Under the pieces are notes generated by a model that had not been told where the DNA came from, searched no databases, and saw only the letters and a list, made by a program, of their open reading frames with translations. The translations under genes and the position numbers were made by a program. 64,000 bases of DNA from Streptomyces ortus (GTDB lineage: Bacteria; Actinomycetota; Actinomycetes; Streptomycetales; Streptomycetaceae), in NCBI RefSeq assembly GCF_026341275.1, contig NZ_JAIFZO010000002.1:4122118-4186117 (forward strand). The letters run 5' to 3'. Within the stretch, counting starts at the first letter, position 1; every line of letters begins with the position of its first letter. Shown one piece after another: positions 47,000 to 55,903 of the stretch.

Positions 47000-47693
47000 C
47001 CCCCGACCATGCCTCACCTGGAGTCGCCGACGCACCGTCCCGCACGAGAAAAGCCAGCTGGGCCTCCTTCTTCGGCAGGTACACCTCCGGGAGGTCGATC
47101 TCCGGCAGCACGACCGACGGGCCCAGCACGAAGCCCTGGCGGAGCAGACGGGCGATCGCCTTCTCGTTGCGGAGGTCGGGCTCGACCACGACCCGCCGTC
47201 GGCCGAGTACCCGCAGGACGTACGTGGTGAAGGCCCCCAGCAGGGCCGTGCTGTGGCCGGGCCGGCCGATGCCGTCGGGCGCCGGGGCGATCAGCAGGTG
47301 GACGCCGATGTCACCGGGTTCCACCTCGTAGCACTCACTGACCCGGTCGGCCTCCGGTTCGTACGTCTGGAAGAGCGCGGCCGGTTCGCCGTCCAGGACG
47401 GCGAGGAACGCGTGGTGCGTGTCGAGCGAGCCGAGATGCCGGTAGGTCTCCAGCACCTGCTTCCTGGTGAAACCGCGCATGCCCCAGAAACGGGCCCGTT
47501 CGGCCGTCACCCAGGGATGCAGCACGTCCAGGTCGGCCTCCGCGTCCACGGGCACGATACGGACGGTGCCGAGACCTTCGACGGCTTCCTCGTGGACGGC
47601 CGCGCGGTCTTGGAGGGACGAAGTCCCAGCCCCAGTCATAGCCCCCGTCACAGTCGTGGTCGTGGTCGTGGTCGTGGTCGTGTGTGGCGTCAT
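46989..47693 (-). CDS. AlcB/IucB-type acyltransferase (GNAT, siderophore-related)
   Basis: 234 residues from ATG 47693. After a run of ten threonines (residues 5-14, encoded by cgtggt repeats) comes the acyltransferase domain shared with IucB, AlcB, RhbD and MbtK: LHPWVTAERARFWGM near 57-71, AALFQTYE, GDIGVHLLIAP, and NEKAIARLLRQGF near the end. Relatives acylate N-hydroxylysine or related groups during hydroxamate siderophore assembly. Its ATG overlaps the acylase stop (ATGA), so both are read from the iron-box promoter. Confidence 0.88.
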   Translation of the reverse strand: MTPHTTTTTTTTTTVTGAMTGAGTSSLQDRAAVHEEAVEGLGTVRIVPVDAEADLDVLHPWVTAERARFWGMRGFTRKQVLETYRHLGSLDTHHAFLAVLDGEPAALFQTYEPEADRVSECYEVEPGDIGVHLLIAPAPDGIGRPGHSTALLGAFTTYVLRVLGRRRVVVEPDLRNEKAIARLLRQGFVLGPSVVLPEIDLPEVYLPKKEAQLAFLVRDGASATPGEAWSGGGR

Positions 47694-49876
47694 GCGGGGT
47701 CCTCGTTCTCGTTGTTCGGCCGGTCCGGGCGGAGTCGGTTCCAGTCGGTGGTCACGGGGGCCAGTTCTCCGCCGAGCCACAGGGGAAGTTGGTCGCGGTG
47801 GTGCGGTGAGCCCGGGACGCCCGACGTGCCGAACGGCACCACCCAGAGGCTCTCCTCACGCCGTGCCAGGTCCCACACGTAACGGGCGGCCGGGCCGCGT
47901 GCCGCCCGGTCGGTGAGCCCCGGCACGGCCGAGGTGCACAGCACGCAGTCGTGATCGCCGGAGAGCCCCGGCTCGTTCGCGTCGTACGAGGGGTCCGGCA
48001 GCGCCCGCCACGGGGCGAGGCGGTGGGTGTCACCCCACACACCTTTCGGCGGGGTCCCGGCCACCTCCTCCAAGGCCGCCCTGACGACTTCGGCGCGGTC
48101 GATCCCGTACAACTCCTCGGCCGTGAGGAGGTTTTCGAGGGCGAAGGCGACCCGGGGGAGGAGGGCCAGCCAGGGGCGGAACACCTCGGGGTACGGCAGG
48201 GGTTCGGTCAGCGGGGCCAGGGCGGGGTGGGCGGCGAGGCGGCGTACGACGGCGCCGCGGACCGCCGCGTAACCGGCCGCCTCCGTGCTGTCCGCGGCCA
48301 TGTGACGGTCCCAGCGCAGGAGTTGTGCGCGCAGGGCGGCGGCCTCGGGGCTGAGGTCTTGGAGGGCGGCGAGGTGGTTCAGCAGCGGGGCCGCGGAGGC
48401 GAGATGGGTGTCCATGTGGAGGTCGGCCATGTCGGCGGCCGTCCAGTTCTTCCGCGCGTCGAGGAGGGCGCGCAGGCGGGTGGCCCGGTGCGGCGGGGCG
48501 AACTCGACGCCGAGGGGGGTGGCGGGGCCGCGCTGGTTGGCCATGACCGCGATGCCGTCGTCGACCGTGCCGCGCGGCATGGGGGCGTACCAGCCGTGCC
48601 ATGCGTGGGCGGGTTCCCAGGCCGGGACGATCCGGGTGCCGTTCAGCGGGTCGCGCACCGGCACGCGGCCCGCGACGCGGTGGAGCAGGCCGCCCTCGGT
48701 GTCGGCCGCCTGGACGACGTTGACGGGCTCGGCCCAGGCGTCGAGGGCGCGGTCCACGTCGGCGACCCGGCGGGCGCGGAGGAGGGGGAGGAGGGCGCTG
48801 AAGCCGAGGTCTTCGCGGACGCGGGGCGGGTAACGGAGGGTGATGGGGCCGCCGGTTGTGTCGTCGACGTCGGCTTCACCACCCGCGTCGGCGTCGGCGT
48901 CGGCGTCGGCTTCACCACCCGCGTCGGCGTCCGCTTCCGCTTCCGCTTCGGTGTTGATGATGACCGGGCCGCGGTCGGTCTCGATCACCTCGACCTCCAC
49001 CGGGTCGGCGCCGGCCACCTCGATCAGCTCTGTGTGACGGGCGGCGGGGTGCCACAGTCCGTCCGGGCCGAGTGCCTCGACCAGCCGTTCCGCTCCGTCG
49101 CCGGACCGGCGGAGCCGCTCCCGGTACAGGTCCTGGTAGTCGGCCATCGCGTTGGTGATCGCCCAGGCCACCGTGCCGGTGTGGCCGAAGTGGGCGATGC
49201 CGGGGACGCCCGGTACGGCCAGGCCCACGACGTCGAACTCCGGGCAGCACAACCGGACTTGCTGGTAGACACCCGGCGCCTCGATGAAACGGTGGGGGTC
49301 GCCCGCGATGACCGGCCGGCCGGTGGCCGTGCGCTCGCCGGTGACGAGCCAGCCGTTGCTGCCGGAGGTGCCGGGTCCGTCGGTGGCGAACAGGGCGACG
49401 GCGTCCGGACCGAGCCGGCGTACGACCTCCTCGCGCCACAGCTTGGCCGGGAACCCGGCGAACAGGATGTGCGTGGCCAGCCAGACACCCAGCGGTGTCC
49501 ACGGCTCCCATCGCCCCGGTACGAGCCCGACGGCCCCGAACTCGGGTGCGCGGCGGGCTCCTTCGGGCAGGCCCTGATTCACCCCGTCGACGTACGCCCG
49601 GACCCAGGCGGCGGTCTCGGGGTCCCGTCTCTCCAGGGCCGTGAAGCAGCGTCTCGCCGTGTCGTCGAGCAGGGCCTGTCTCGCGAACCGGTCCCAGGCG
49701 AGCGCGTCCGCGCCGAGGAACGCGGCCGAGGTGCCACGCGCCCTGTGCCGCTCGACCTCGATCTGCCAGGCGCGGTCGTGTGCCGTGACGAGACCCTGGG
49801 CGCGGGCCAGTTCGAACGCGTCGCCCGCGCGCAGATGCGGTACGCCCCAGGCGTCACGGTAGATCTCGACAGTCAC
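47690..49876 (-). CDS. Penicillin-acylase-family N-terminal-nucleophile hydrolase, iron-box controlled
   Basis: 728 residues from GTG 49876 behind aatggaggacg. The family start motif (YRDAWGVPHLRA) is at the very N-terminus, so there is no signal peptide, unlike periplasmic acylases. The beta-chain nucleophile after self-cleavage is Ser173 in GSNGWLV, preceded by a linker (GPGT); Asn242 in ITNAMADYQDLY fits the oxyanion asparagine. An Ala/Asp/Glu repeat of about 30 residues is inserted near 310-340. The iron box lies 18 bp upstream of the start. By analogy with the siderophore acylase PvdQ, cleavage of an acyl amide in a siderophore is plausible. Confidence 0.9.
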   Translation of the reverse strand: MTVEIYRDAWGVPHLRAGDAFELARAQGLVTAHDRAWQIEVERHRARGTSAAFLGADALAWDRFARQALLDDTARRCFTALERRDPETAAWVRAYVDGVNQGLPEGARRAPEFGAVGLVPGRWEPWTPLGVWLATHILFAGFPAKLWREEVVRRLGPDAVALFATDGPGTSGSNGWLVTGERTATGRPVIAGDPHRFIEAPGVYQQVRLCCPEFDVVGLAVPGVPGIAHFGHTGTVAWAITNAMADYQDLYRERLRRSGDGAERLVEALGPDGLWHPAARHTELIEVAGADPVEVEVIETDRGPVIINTEAEAEADADAGGEADADADADAGGEADVDDTTGGPITLRYPPRVREDLGFSALLPLLRARRVADVDRALDAWAEPVNVVQAADTEGGLLHRVAGRVPVRDPLNGTRIVPAWEPAHAWHGWYAPMPRGTVDDGIAVMANQRGPATPLGVEFAPPHRATRLRALLDARKNWTAADMADLHMDTHLASAAPLLNHLAALQDLSPEAAALRAQLLRWDRHMAADSTEAAGYAAVRGAVVRRLAAHPALAPLTEPLPYPEVFRPWLALLPRVAFALENLLTAEELYGIDRAEVVRAALEEVAGTPPKGVWGDTHRLAPWRALPDPSYDANEPGLSGDHDCVLCTSAVPGLTDRAARGPAARYVWDLARREESLWVVPFGTSGVPGSPHHRDQLPLWLGGELAPVTTDWNRLRPDRPNNENEDPA

Positions 49877-49894
49877 CCTGCGTCCTCCATTTGA

Positions 49895-49913
49895 TTAGGT
49901 TAGGCTCACCTAA
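49895..49913. promoter_or_regulatory. Iron box (DmdR1/IdeR-type operator)
   Basis: TTAGGTTAGGCTCACCTAA, a 19-bp near-palindrome with one mismatch, matches the actinobacterial iron-box consensus. It lies between the divergent acylase (start 49876) and siderophore-interacting protein (start 49954) genes, placing both under iron-dependent repression. Confidence 0.9.
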
Positions 49914-49953
49914 GTAGATATCCCGGAATCGTACGCGAGGGGCGAAAAACGTC

Positions 49954-50808
49954 ATGGGGCAGGGGCAGGGGCAGGAACGGAGGCCGGGGCCGGGGCGGGA
50001 ACGGAGGCCGGGGCCGGGGCGGGAACGGAGGCCGGGGCGGGGGCAGGGGCATGGCTGGGAGGGCGCGGTTCTCAGACTGTTCCGGGGCAGGGACTTCGCG
50101 TTCACGGTTCTGGGCGCGGAGGACGTCACCGAGCACTACCGCCGACTGCGCCTCTCCGACGGTGGCATGCTCGGGGTGACCGGGGTGCATCCCACGATGT
50201 GGGTACGGCTCTGGTTCGACAACGCGGGCAAGCCGCACCAGCGGGCATACACACTCGTGGATCCCGATCCGGTCGCGGGCACCTTCGGCCTGGAGTTCGC
50301 GCTGCACGCCGGGTGCGCGAGCGACTGGGCACGGTCCGCGCAGCCGGGGGACACCATCGAGGCCACCGTCCAGGGCACGGGCTTCACCGATCCGGACCCG
50401 GTCCCGTCCCGGGTACTGGCCATCGCCGACGCCGCCTCGCTGCCCGCCCTCAACTCCCTGCTGGGCGCGGTGGGGACGGCACCCGCGACGATCTGGTTCG
50501 AGACCGCAGGGAGCGGCGGGCCCTCCGGGAGCGGTGCGGGTGGGGATCCCCGGGGCGTCGACGGGCTGCCCCTGCGGGTGGACCCGGCCCGCCACGACCT
50601 GCGTACGGTTCCCCGGCTCGACCGGGGCGCCCACCTGGTGGCACAGGTGCGGGCCGCCGTGCCGGAACTCCTCAAGGAGACCGCAGACCCGTATGTCTGG
50701 ATCGCCTGCGACACCGCGACGACCCGCTCGCTGTCCGCGTACTTCCGCAAGGAACTGGCCCTTCCGAAGCAGCGGGTGAACGCGCTGGGGTACTGGCGAG
50801 CGGCCTGA
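49954..50808 (+). CDS. Siderophore-interacting protein (ViuB/YqjH-type FAD ferric reductase)
   Basis: 284 residues from ATG 49954 behind cgaggggc. The first 35 residues are tandem Arg/Pro/Gly repeats (RERRPGPG units, from a 24-bp DNA repeat). Then follow the FAD-binding SIP domain (YRRLRLSD, HQRAYTLVD near 95-103 for the flavin) and a C-terminal NAD(P)H domain (ADAASLPAL, YVWIACDTATTRSLSAYFRKEL). These proteins release iron from ferric siderophores by reduction in the cytoplasm. Expressed divergently from the acylase operon through the shared iron box. Confidence 0.92.
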   Translation: MGQGQGQERRPGPGRERRPGPGRERRPGRGQGHGWEGAVLRLFRGRDFAFTVLGAEDVTEHYRRLRLSDGGMLGVTGVHPTMWVRLWFDNAGKPHQRAYTLVDPDPVAGTFGLEFALHAGCASDWARSAQPGDTIEATVQGTGFTDPDPVPSRVLAIADAASLPALNSLLGAVGTAPATIWFETAGSGGPSGSGAGGDPRGVDGLPLRVDPARHDLRTVPRLDRGAHLVAQVRAAVPELLKETADPYVWIACDTATTRSLSAYFRKELALPKQRVNALGYWRAA

Positions 50809-50832
50809 ACCCGCACGGGCGATGATCGGGAC

Positions 50833-51519
50833 ATGGACGTCAACGTCACCCTGCACCTCGCCCAGCGGCCCGAGGCCGACGAACTCCTCGGCCGCAGCCC
50901 GCTCGCCGCACTCGTCGGCATGCTGCTCGACCAGCAGGTACCGATGGAGTGGGCGTTCGCGGGCCCGTACACGATCGCGCGGCGGCTCGGCGGGGAGAAC
51001 CTCGACGCGCACGAGATCACGGCGTACGAGCCGGAGGCCTTCGCGGCCCTGCTGTCCACGAAACCGGCCGTCCACCGCTACCCCGGCTCGATGGCCAAGC
51101 GGATCCAGCAACTGTGCCAGTACCTCGTCGAGCACTACGACGGGGACGCGGCGAGGGTCTGGGAGGGCGCGGGTACGGGCACGGGGACCGGAGCGGCGAC
51201 GGGGGCGGAGTTGTTGCGGCGGCTCAAGGAACTGCCCGGCTTCGGTACGCAGAAGGCGCAGATCTTCCTCGCCCTGCTGGGCAAACAGCTGGGCGTACGC
51301 CCGAAGGGCTGGCGTGAGGCCGCGGGCTCCTACGGCGAGGCCGGCTCCTTCCGCTCGGTCGCGGACATCACCGGCCCGGAGTCGCTGACGAAGGTGCGGG
51401 CGCACAAGCAGGAGATGAAGGCGGCGGCGAAAGCGGCGGCCGAGACGACCGCGAGGGCGGCGAAGACGGTGAAGGCGGTGAAGGCGACGAAGGGCGCGGA
51501 GGGGGCGGAGGGGGCGTAG
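50833..51519 (+). CDS. HhH-GPD-type base-excision repair protein
   Basis: 228 residues from ATG 50833. It contains the helix-hairpin-helix LPGFGTQKAQIFLALLGK near 133-150 and the upstream helices of the HhH-GPD fold (LVGMLLDQQVPMEWAF), matching the short actinobacterial TIGR03252 family. The catalytic Lys/Asp positions of MutY/Nth are not obvious. A Gly/Thr/Ala repeat sits at about 112-123, and the last 45 residues are Lys/Ala-rich like a histone H1 tail, likely giving extra DNA affinity. Confidence 0.88.
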   Translation: MDVNVTLHLAQRPEADELLGRSPLAALVGMLLDQQVPMEWAFAGPYTIARRLGGENLDAHEITAYEPEAFAALLSTKPAVHRYPGSMAKRIQQLCQYLVEHYDGDAARVWEGAGTGTGTGAATGAELLRRLKELPGFGTQKAQIFLALLGKQLGVRPKGWREAAGSYGEAGSFRSVADITGPESLTKVRAHKQEMKAAAKAAAETTARAAKTVKAVKATKGAEGAEGA

Positions 51520-51652
51520 ACCTCCCGTAAGTGAGGTTCTGCTGGGCGGGTCGTGTCATCGCGTCATCGTGTCCTCGTGTCCTCGCGTCCTCGCGTTCAG
51601 TCGTTCGGGTGGCACGAGTGGCAGGGGTACCGGTCCCGGCTGAGCATGAGGC

Positions 51653-52327
51653 ATGGCCGAGGTACCGAATGGCGGCCCCTGGGGCCCTGAATACGACGAC
51701 CGACGAGCCCACGCGGCCCGTGACCCGCGCCGGACCGGCGATCTCCACGAGCCGGACGACCGACTCGAAGGTCCCCTCTTCCTGCTCTCCCGCACCGCCT
51801 GGCAGACCGTACTGGCCGCCGGGATCGCCGCACTGGCGCTCGGCGTCATGATGCTGGTGTGGCCGAAGGCGACGCTGCTCGCGGCGGGCGTGCTCTTCGG
51901 GCTCTATCTGCTGTTCAGCGGCGTACTCCAACTGGCCTCCGCCTTCGGGACGCACGCGGCGACCTCCCTGCGGGTGATGGCGTTCATCAGCGGAGCGCTG
52001 TCCATCCTGCTGGGGCTGTTCTGCTTCCGGGGCGCGATGCAGTCGATCCTGCTGCTCGCGCTGTGGATCGGCATCGGCTGGTTGTTCCGCGGTGTCACGT
52101 ACACGCTGGCCGCCGCGTCCGACCCGTCCGTGCCCGCCCGGGGCTGGCAGATCCTCCTCGGGATCCTCAGCTTCCTCGCCGGTGTCGTCCTGATCGTCTC
52201 CCCCTTCGAGTCGGTGGCCGTCCTCACCGTCGTCGGCGGCGCGTGGTTGCTGGCGCTCGGCGTCACGGAGATCATCACGTCGCTGCAGATGCGCAAACGG
52301 GCCCGATCCGTGCCGCGCGCGCTCTGA
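51653..52327 (+). CDS. HdeD/DUF308-family membrane protein
   Basis: 224 residues. A hydrophilic N-terminus of about 45 residues is followed by six membrane helices in pairs (about 48-68, 75-95, 105-125, 130-150, 163-182, 188-208), the DUF308 repeat pattern, with the FxGxxQ-like LFSGVLQLASA motif. Related HdeD proteins are linked to acid resistance in enterobacteria; the role here is unknown. Confidence 0.88.
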   Translation: MAEVPNGGPWGPEYDDRRAHAARDPRRTGDLHEPDDRLEGPLFLLSRTAWQTVLAAGIAALALGVMMLVWPKATLLAAGVLFGLYLLFSGVLQLASAFGTHAATSLRVMAFISGALSILLGLFCFRGAMQSILLLALWIGIGWLFRGVTYTLAAASDPSVPARGWQILLGILSFLAGVVLIVSPFESVAVLTVVGGAWLLALGVTEIITSLQMRKRARSVPRAL

Positions 52328-52448
52328 GCGTGGTGGCGTCGTGCGGGGCCGGGCCTCCCCTGGCCCGTGGGCGCCGCCCTACGCCAAGCGGGCGGTTCTA
52401 CGGGGGTGACCGATGCGCTCGGCCCTTCGACCGGGGACATGACGTCGC

Positions 52449-53162
52449 ATGAGCCCCGACCGGAACCTGGCCCGGAGCCCCGACGGGAGTCTTGAGGGGA
52501 GACCCGGAGGGAGTCTTGAGGGGAGACCCGGCGGGAGCCCCGACGAGACTCCGGCCGGGACTCCCATCCGGACCCCCGTCTGGATCGGCGTCCGGACTGC
52601 CATCGGGACTCCCGTCCGGACCCCCGTCTGGATCGGCGTCCGGACTACCGTCGGGACCCGCGTCCGGAGTGCCGTCGGGACCCGCGTCCGGACTCCGGTC
52701 AAGTTTCCCGCCCGGACCACCGCCCGGCCTCCCGCCGGGACGTCCGTCGCGAGTCGCGTCCCGAATCCCGCCGGAGCTCCCGACCGGTTCAGCCCGCGCA
52801 CGCCGTGCGGGGCGGCCCGGCGGCGGCTCCTCGTGCTGCTCGCCTCGCTGCTGTGCGCGCTGTGTGCGGCGGGCGTAGTCGGCGCGGCCGGTTCGGCGGG
52901 CGGACACAGCGGGATCCGTACGGCCCCGCCCGCCGCCGTCTCCACCGAGCCCGGTCTCGAACACCCCCAAGACGTCCAGGACACCGCTTTCCGATCGGCC
53001 GGCCGACAAGGCCACCGCCCTCTGGCACCCCGGCGCCCGGCTGAGCGGTCCGCGCCACGCCCCGCCACCACCACCGCCACCGAGCGCCCCCACTCGCGGG
53101 CTCGCGCCCTCCACCACGCCCCCGCCCCGCGCACCCTGCGCTGCATGGTCCTCCGCTGCTGA
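52449..53162 (+). CDS. Hypothetical membrane-anchored protein with repetitive N-terminus
   Basis: 237 residues from ATG 52449. The first half is a low-complexity Gly/Pro/Thr/Val/Arg repeat encoded by minisatellite-like DNA, and whether it is translated is uncertain. The second half looks like a real gene by third-position GC: a basic stretch, one hydrophobic segment (LLVLLASLLCALCAAGVVGA), then a Pro/Ala/Thr-rich stretch ending RTLRCMVLRC. No in-frame GTG or ATG lies closer to the hydrophobic segment. Function unknown. Confidence 0.45.
   Translation: MSPDRNLARSPDGSLEGRPGGSLEGRPGGSPDETPAGTPIRTPVWIGVRTAIGTPVRTPVWIGVRTTVGTRVRSAVGTRVRTPVKFPARTTARPPAGTSVASRVPNPAGAPDRFSPRTPCGAARRRLLVLLASLLCALCAAGVVGAAGSAGGHSGIRTAPPAAVSTEPGLEHPQDVQDTAFRSAGRQGHRPLAPRRPAERSAPRPATTTATERPHSRARALHHAPAPRTLRCMVLRC
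52480..52720. repeat. Minisatellite-like repeats (gtcttgaggggagacccgg and gtccggac/gtctggatcggc units)
   Basis: Two 24-bp units near 52488-52535, then about 57-bp units with ggacccccgtctggatcggc seen twice (52571 and 52619) and shorter decayed copies to about 52700. Confidence 0.7.
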
Positions 53163-53230
53163 GGAGCCCGGCTCCGGCCGAACCGCTCCCCTCCCCCCAG
53201 CAGTACGAGCAGCACGAGAGGACCCTCTCC

Positions 53231-53491
<261 letters not shown>

Positions 53492-53572
53492 GTCGACCGG
53501 CGGGGGCGGCCAGGCCGCAGCCGACCCGTCCCCGCCGCAGCCCTCGCCGCCGGGGAAGCGATCACGGTCCGG

Positions 53573-53756
53573 CTACCGCCTGCGCCGGGCCGTGCCGAAG
53601 ACCGACCGGGTGATCTCGCGCCCGATCTGCGTACCCAAGCTGCGGGCCAGGGACTTGAAGACCCCGCTGCTGACGACCTGCTGGACGACGGAGGGGGCCT
53701 CCTCGGCCGTCCGGGATTTCGGGGAATCACGGGGATCACGGGAATCACGGGAAGGC
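53573..53756 (-). pseudogene. Out-of-frame C-terminal end of the HerA-like ATPase
   Basis: In the frame ending at 53573 this stretch reads APSVVQQVVSSGVFKSLARSLG and a basic end, the typical C-terminus of DUF853/HerA-like ATPases. It is not in frame with the main body, which stops at 53757. Confidence 0.7.
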
Positions 53757-55253
53757 TCAACTGCCTGCCCAGCCGCCCGCCCGGCTGGTTGCCCTGTGGT
53801 CTGCCCACTCCGCCCCCGCCCCCGCCTCCGCCGCCCGCAGCTTCTCGTACGCCGAGTCGCGGTCGACCGCGGCGGCATAGCGCGCGTGCAGCGGCGACTG
53901 TTCGACCGCCCGGTCGAGGACCGCCGGGTCCACCGGGCCCATCAGGGACTCCGGCGCCCGCAACCGCGTCGCCGCGACCGGCGTGGGCGCGCCCTTCTCG
54001 CTGAGGACGGTGACGACGGCCTCCCCGGTGCCGAGGGCGGTGAGTACCTCCTCCAGGTCGTACGGGGAGTCGGGGAAGGTCTTCACCGTGGCCTTGAGCG
54101 CCTTCTGGTCGTCGGGGGTGAAGGCGCGCAGCGCGTGCTGGACACGGTTGCCGAGTTGGGCGAGGACGTCCGCGGGTACGTCCTTGGGGGTCTGCGTGAC
54201 GAAGAAGATGCCGACCCCTTTCGAGCGAATCAGCCGGACGGTCTGCGTGATGGAGTCCAGGAAGGCCCTGGACGCGTCGCTGAACAGCAGATGCGCCTCG
54301 TCGAAGAAGAAGACGAGTTTCGGCTTGTCGACGTCACCGACCTCGGGGAGGTCGTGGAAGAGATCGGCGAGGAGCCACATCAGGAACGTCGAGAAGAGCT
54401 GCGGTTTGTCCTGCACGGCGGGCAGTTCCAGGACGGAGACCGTGCCCCGGCCGTCCGCCGCCACCTTCAGCAGCTCGTTCGTGTCGAACTCCGGCTCGCC
54501 GAAGAACGGGCTCATCCCCTGGGCCTCGAACGCGGTCAGCGAGCGCAGGATCACGCCGGCCGTGGCCGTGGAGAGACCGCCGATGTCCTTCAGCTCGGAC
54601 TTGCCCTCGTCGGAGGTGAGGAAGCCGACCACGGCCCGCAGGTCCTTGAGGTCGACCAGCTCCAGGCCCTTCTGGTCCGCGTAGTGGAAGATCAGGCCGA
54701 GCGACTGCTCCTGCGTCTGATTCAGCCGGAGCACCTTGGCGAGCAGGACCGGACCGAAACTCGTGACGGTCGCGCGTACGGGGATGCCGTGGCCCATGCC
54801 TCCGAGGGCGTAGAACTCACACGGACAACCGGTCGGCGTCCACTCCTGGCGGACCTCCGAGGCCCGCGTCCGCACCTTGTCGTTCTCCTCGCCCGGTGCG
54901 GAGATCCCGGAGACGTCGCCCTTCACGTCCGCGAGGAACACCGGCACCCCCTGCGCCGACAGCTGCTCGGCGATGAGCTGCAGGGTCTTGGTCTTGCCGG
55001 TGCCGGTCGCGCCGGCCACCAGACCGTGCCGGTTCAGCATCCCCAGCGCGATACGGATCTGCGCGTCCGGCAGACACCGCCCGTCCCACAGCAGAGCCCC
55101 CAGATCGAGCGCGGCCCCCGGGAAGGCGTACCCGGAGGCGATCGCCAGCGCTTCCGGCGGCGGAGCGGGGGTGGAGGCAGGGGTAGAGGCGGGGGTGGGG
55201 GTGGCGCCAGGGGCGTCAGCCGTACCCGGCCGCCGCGTTTCACTGTCAGTCAT
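53757..55253 (-). CDS. HerA/DUF853-family ATPase, C-terminus frameshifted
   Basis: 498 residues from ATG 55253. FtsK-HerA type ATPase: Walker A GATGTGKTK near 80-88, Walker B KLVFFFDEAHLLF near 312-324, and FFVTQTPKDVPADVLAQLGNRVQHAL, the DUF853 sensor region. Family members are poorly understood DNA-pumping or membrane-associated ATPases. After AAEAGAGAE the frame changes and soon stops, while the expected C-terminal segment continues in another frame. The break lies in or after a G-run-rich stretch (53810-53840), so a sequencing error, a true mutation or slippage are possible. Confidence 0.88.
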   Translation of the reverse strand: MTDSETRRPGTADAPGATPTPASTPASTPAPPPEALAIASGYAFPGAALDLGALLWDGRCLPDAQIRIALGMLNRHGLVAGATGTGKTKTLQLIAEQLSAQGVPVFLADVKGDVSGISAPGEENDKVRTRASEVRQEWTPTGCPCEFYALGGMGHGIPVRATVTSFGPVLLAKVLRLNQTQEQSLGLIFHYADQKGLELVDLKDLRAVVGFLTSDEGKSELKDIGGLSTATAGVILRSLTAFEAQGMSPFFGEPEFDTNELLKVAADGRGTVSVLELPAVQDKPQLFSTFLMWLLADLFHDLPEVGDVDKPKLVFFFDEAHLLFSDASRAFLDSITQTVRLIRSKGVGIFFVTQTPKDVPADVLAQLGNRVQHALRAFTPDDQKALKATVKTFPDSPYDLEEVLTALGTGEAVVTVLSEKGAPTPVAATRLRAPESLMGPVDPAVLDRAVEQSPLHARYAAAVDRDSAYEKLRAAEAGAGAEWADHRATSRAGGWAGS

Positions 55254-55484
55254 TCAAGGCCCCTGTTCCCGGGTTTCCCCAGTCCGTTTCCGAGCCCGCT
55301 CTGAGTCCGTCTCCGAACCTGGTCTCGGGTCGTTTCCGAGCACGTTCTCGGGTCGTTTCCGAAAGGATCATGAACGGGTGATCCGGGAGAATTACCGGTT
55401 TGCCCATATTTACGACGTCATTTCCAGCGTCGCACTCCGCCGCCATGGCTGCGCCCGGAAGCTCTTGACCGGTAGGCTTTCCGT

Positions 55485-55781
55485 GTGATCTTCAAGCGCA
55501 TCGGAAACGGACGGCCGTACCCCGACCACGGCCGGGAAAGCACCCGGCAGTGGGCGGATGTCGCGCCGCGCCCGGTCCGCCTCGATCAGTTGGTGACGAC
55601 CAAGGGCCAGCTCGACCTGGAAACGCTGCTCGCCGAGGACTCCACGTTCTACGGCGACCTCTTCGCGCACGTCGTGAAGTGGCAGGGCGACCTGTACCTG
55701 GAGGACGGCCTGCACCGCGCCGTCCGTGCCGCGCTCCAGCAGCGCCAGGTACTCCACGCCCGCGTCCTCGAACTGGACTGA
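55485..55781 (+). CDS. Conserved actinomycete protein (VapB-like label in some databases)
   Basis: 98 residues from GTG 55485. It shows no membrane segment. Conserved-looking stretches include FKRIGNGRPYPDHG, LLAEDSTFYGDLFAHVV and GDLYLEDGLHRAVRAALQQR. I recall close Streptomyces relatives being labelled type II antitoxin of the VapB family, but no toxin gene is adjacent, so that label is doubtful. Divergent from the HerA-like ATPase gene with about 230 bp between the starts. Confidence 0.75.
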   Translation: MIFKRIGNGRPYPDHGRESTRQWADVAPRPVRLDQLVTTKGQLDLETLLAEDSTFYGDLFAHVVKWQGDLYLEDGLHRAVRAALQQRQVLHARVLELD

Positions 55782-55903
55782 GCCCTCCCTCGACGGGCAC
55801 GGGCGGGCATGAACCCGTCCGGGTTGGCCCTTATGGGTTGGACTGAGCCCCGGTCAATGATCATCTAGTAGGCATCGCCGCCCAAGCGCACTACGCTGCG
55901 CAC

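Noticed and set aside
52398-53117. 239-codon minus-strand frame with Pro-Asp-Gly repeats
   Set aside because: Third-position GC favours the opposite strand in the non-repetitive half; the repeats come from the minisatellite.
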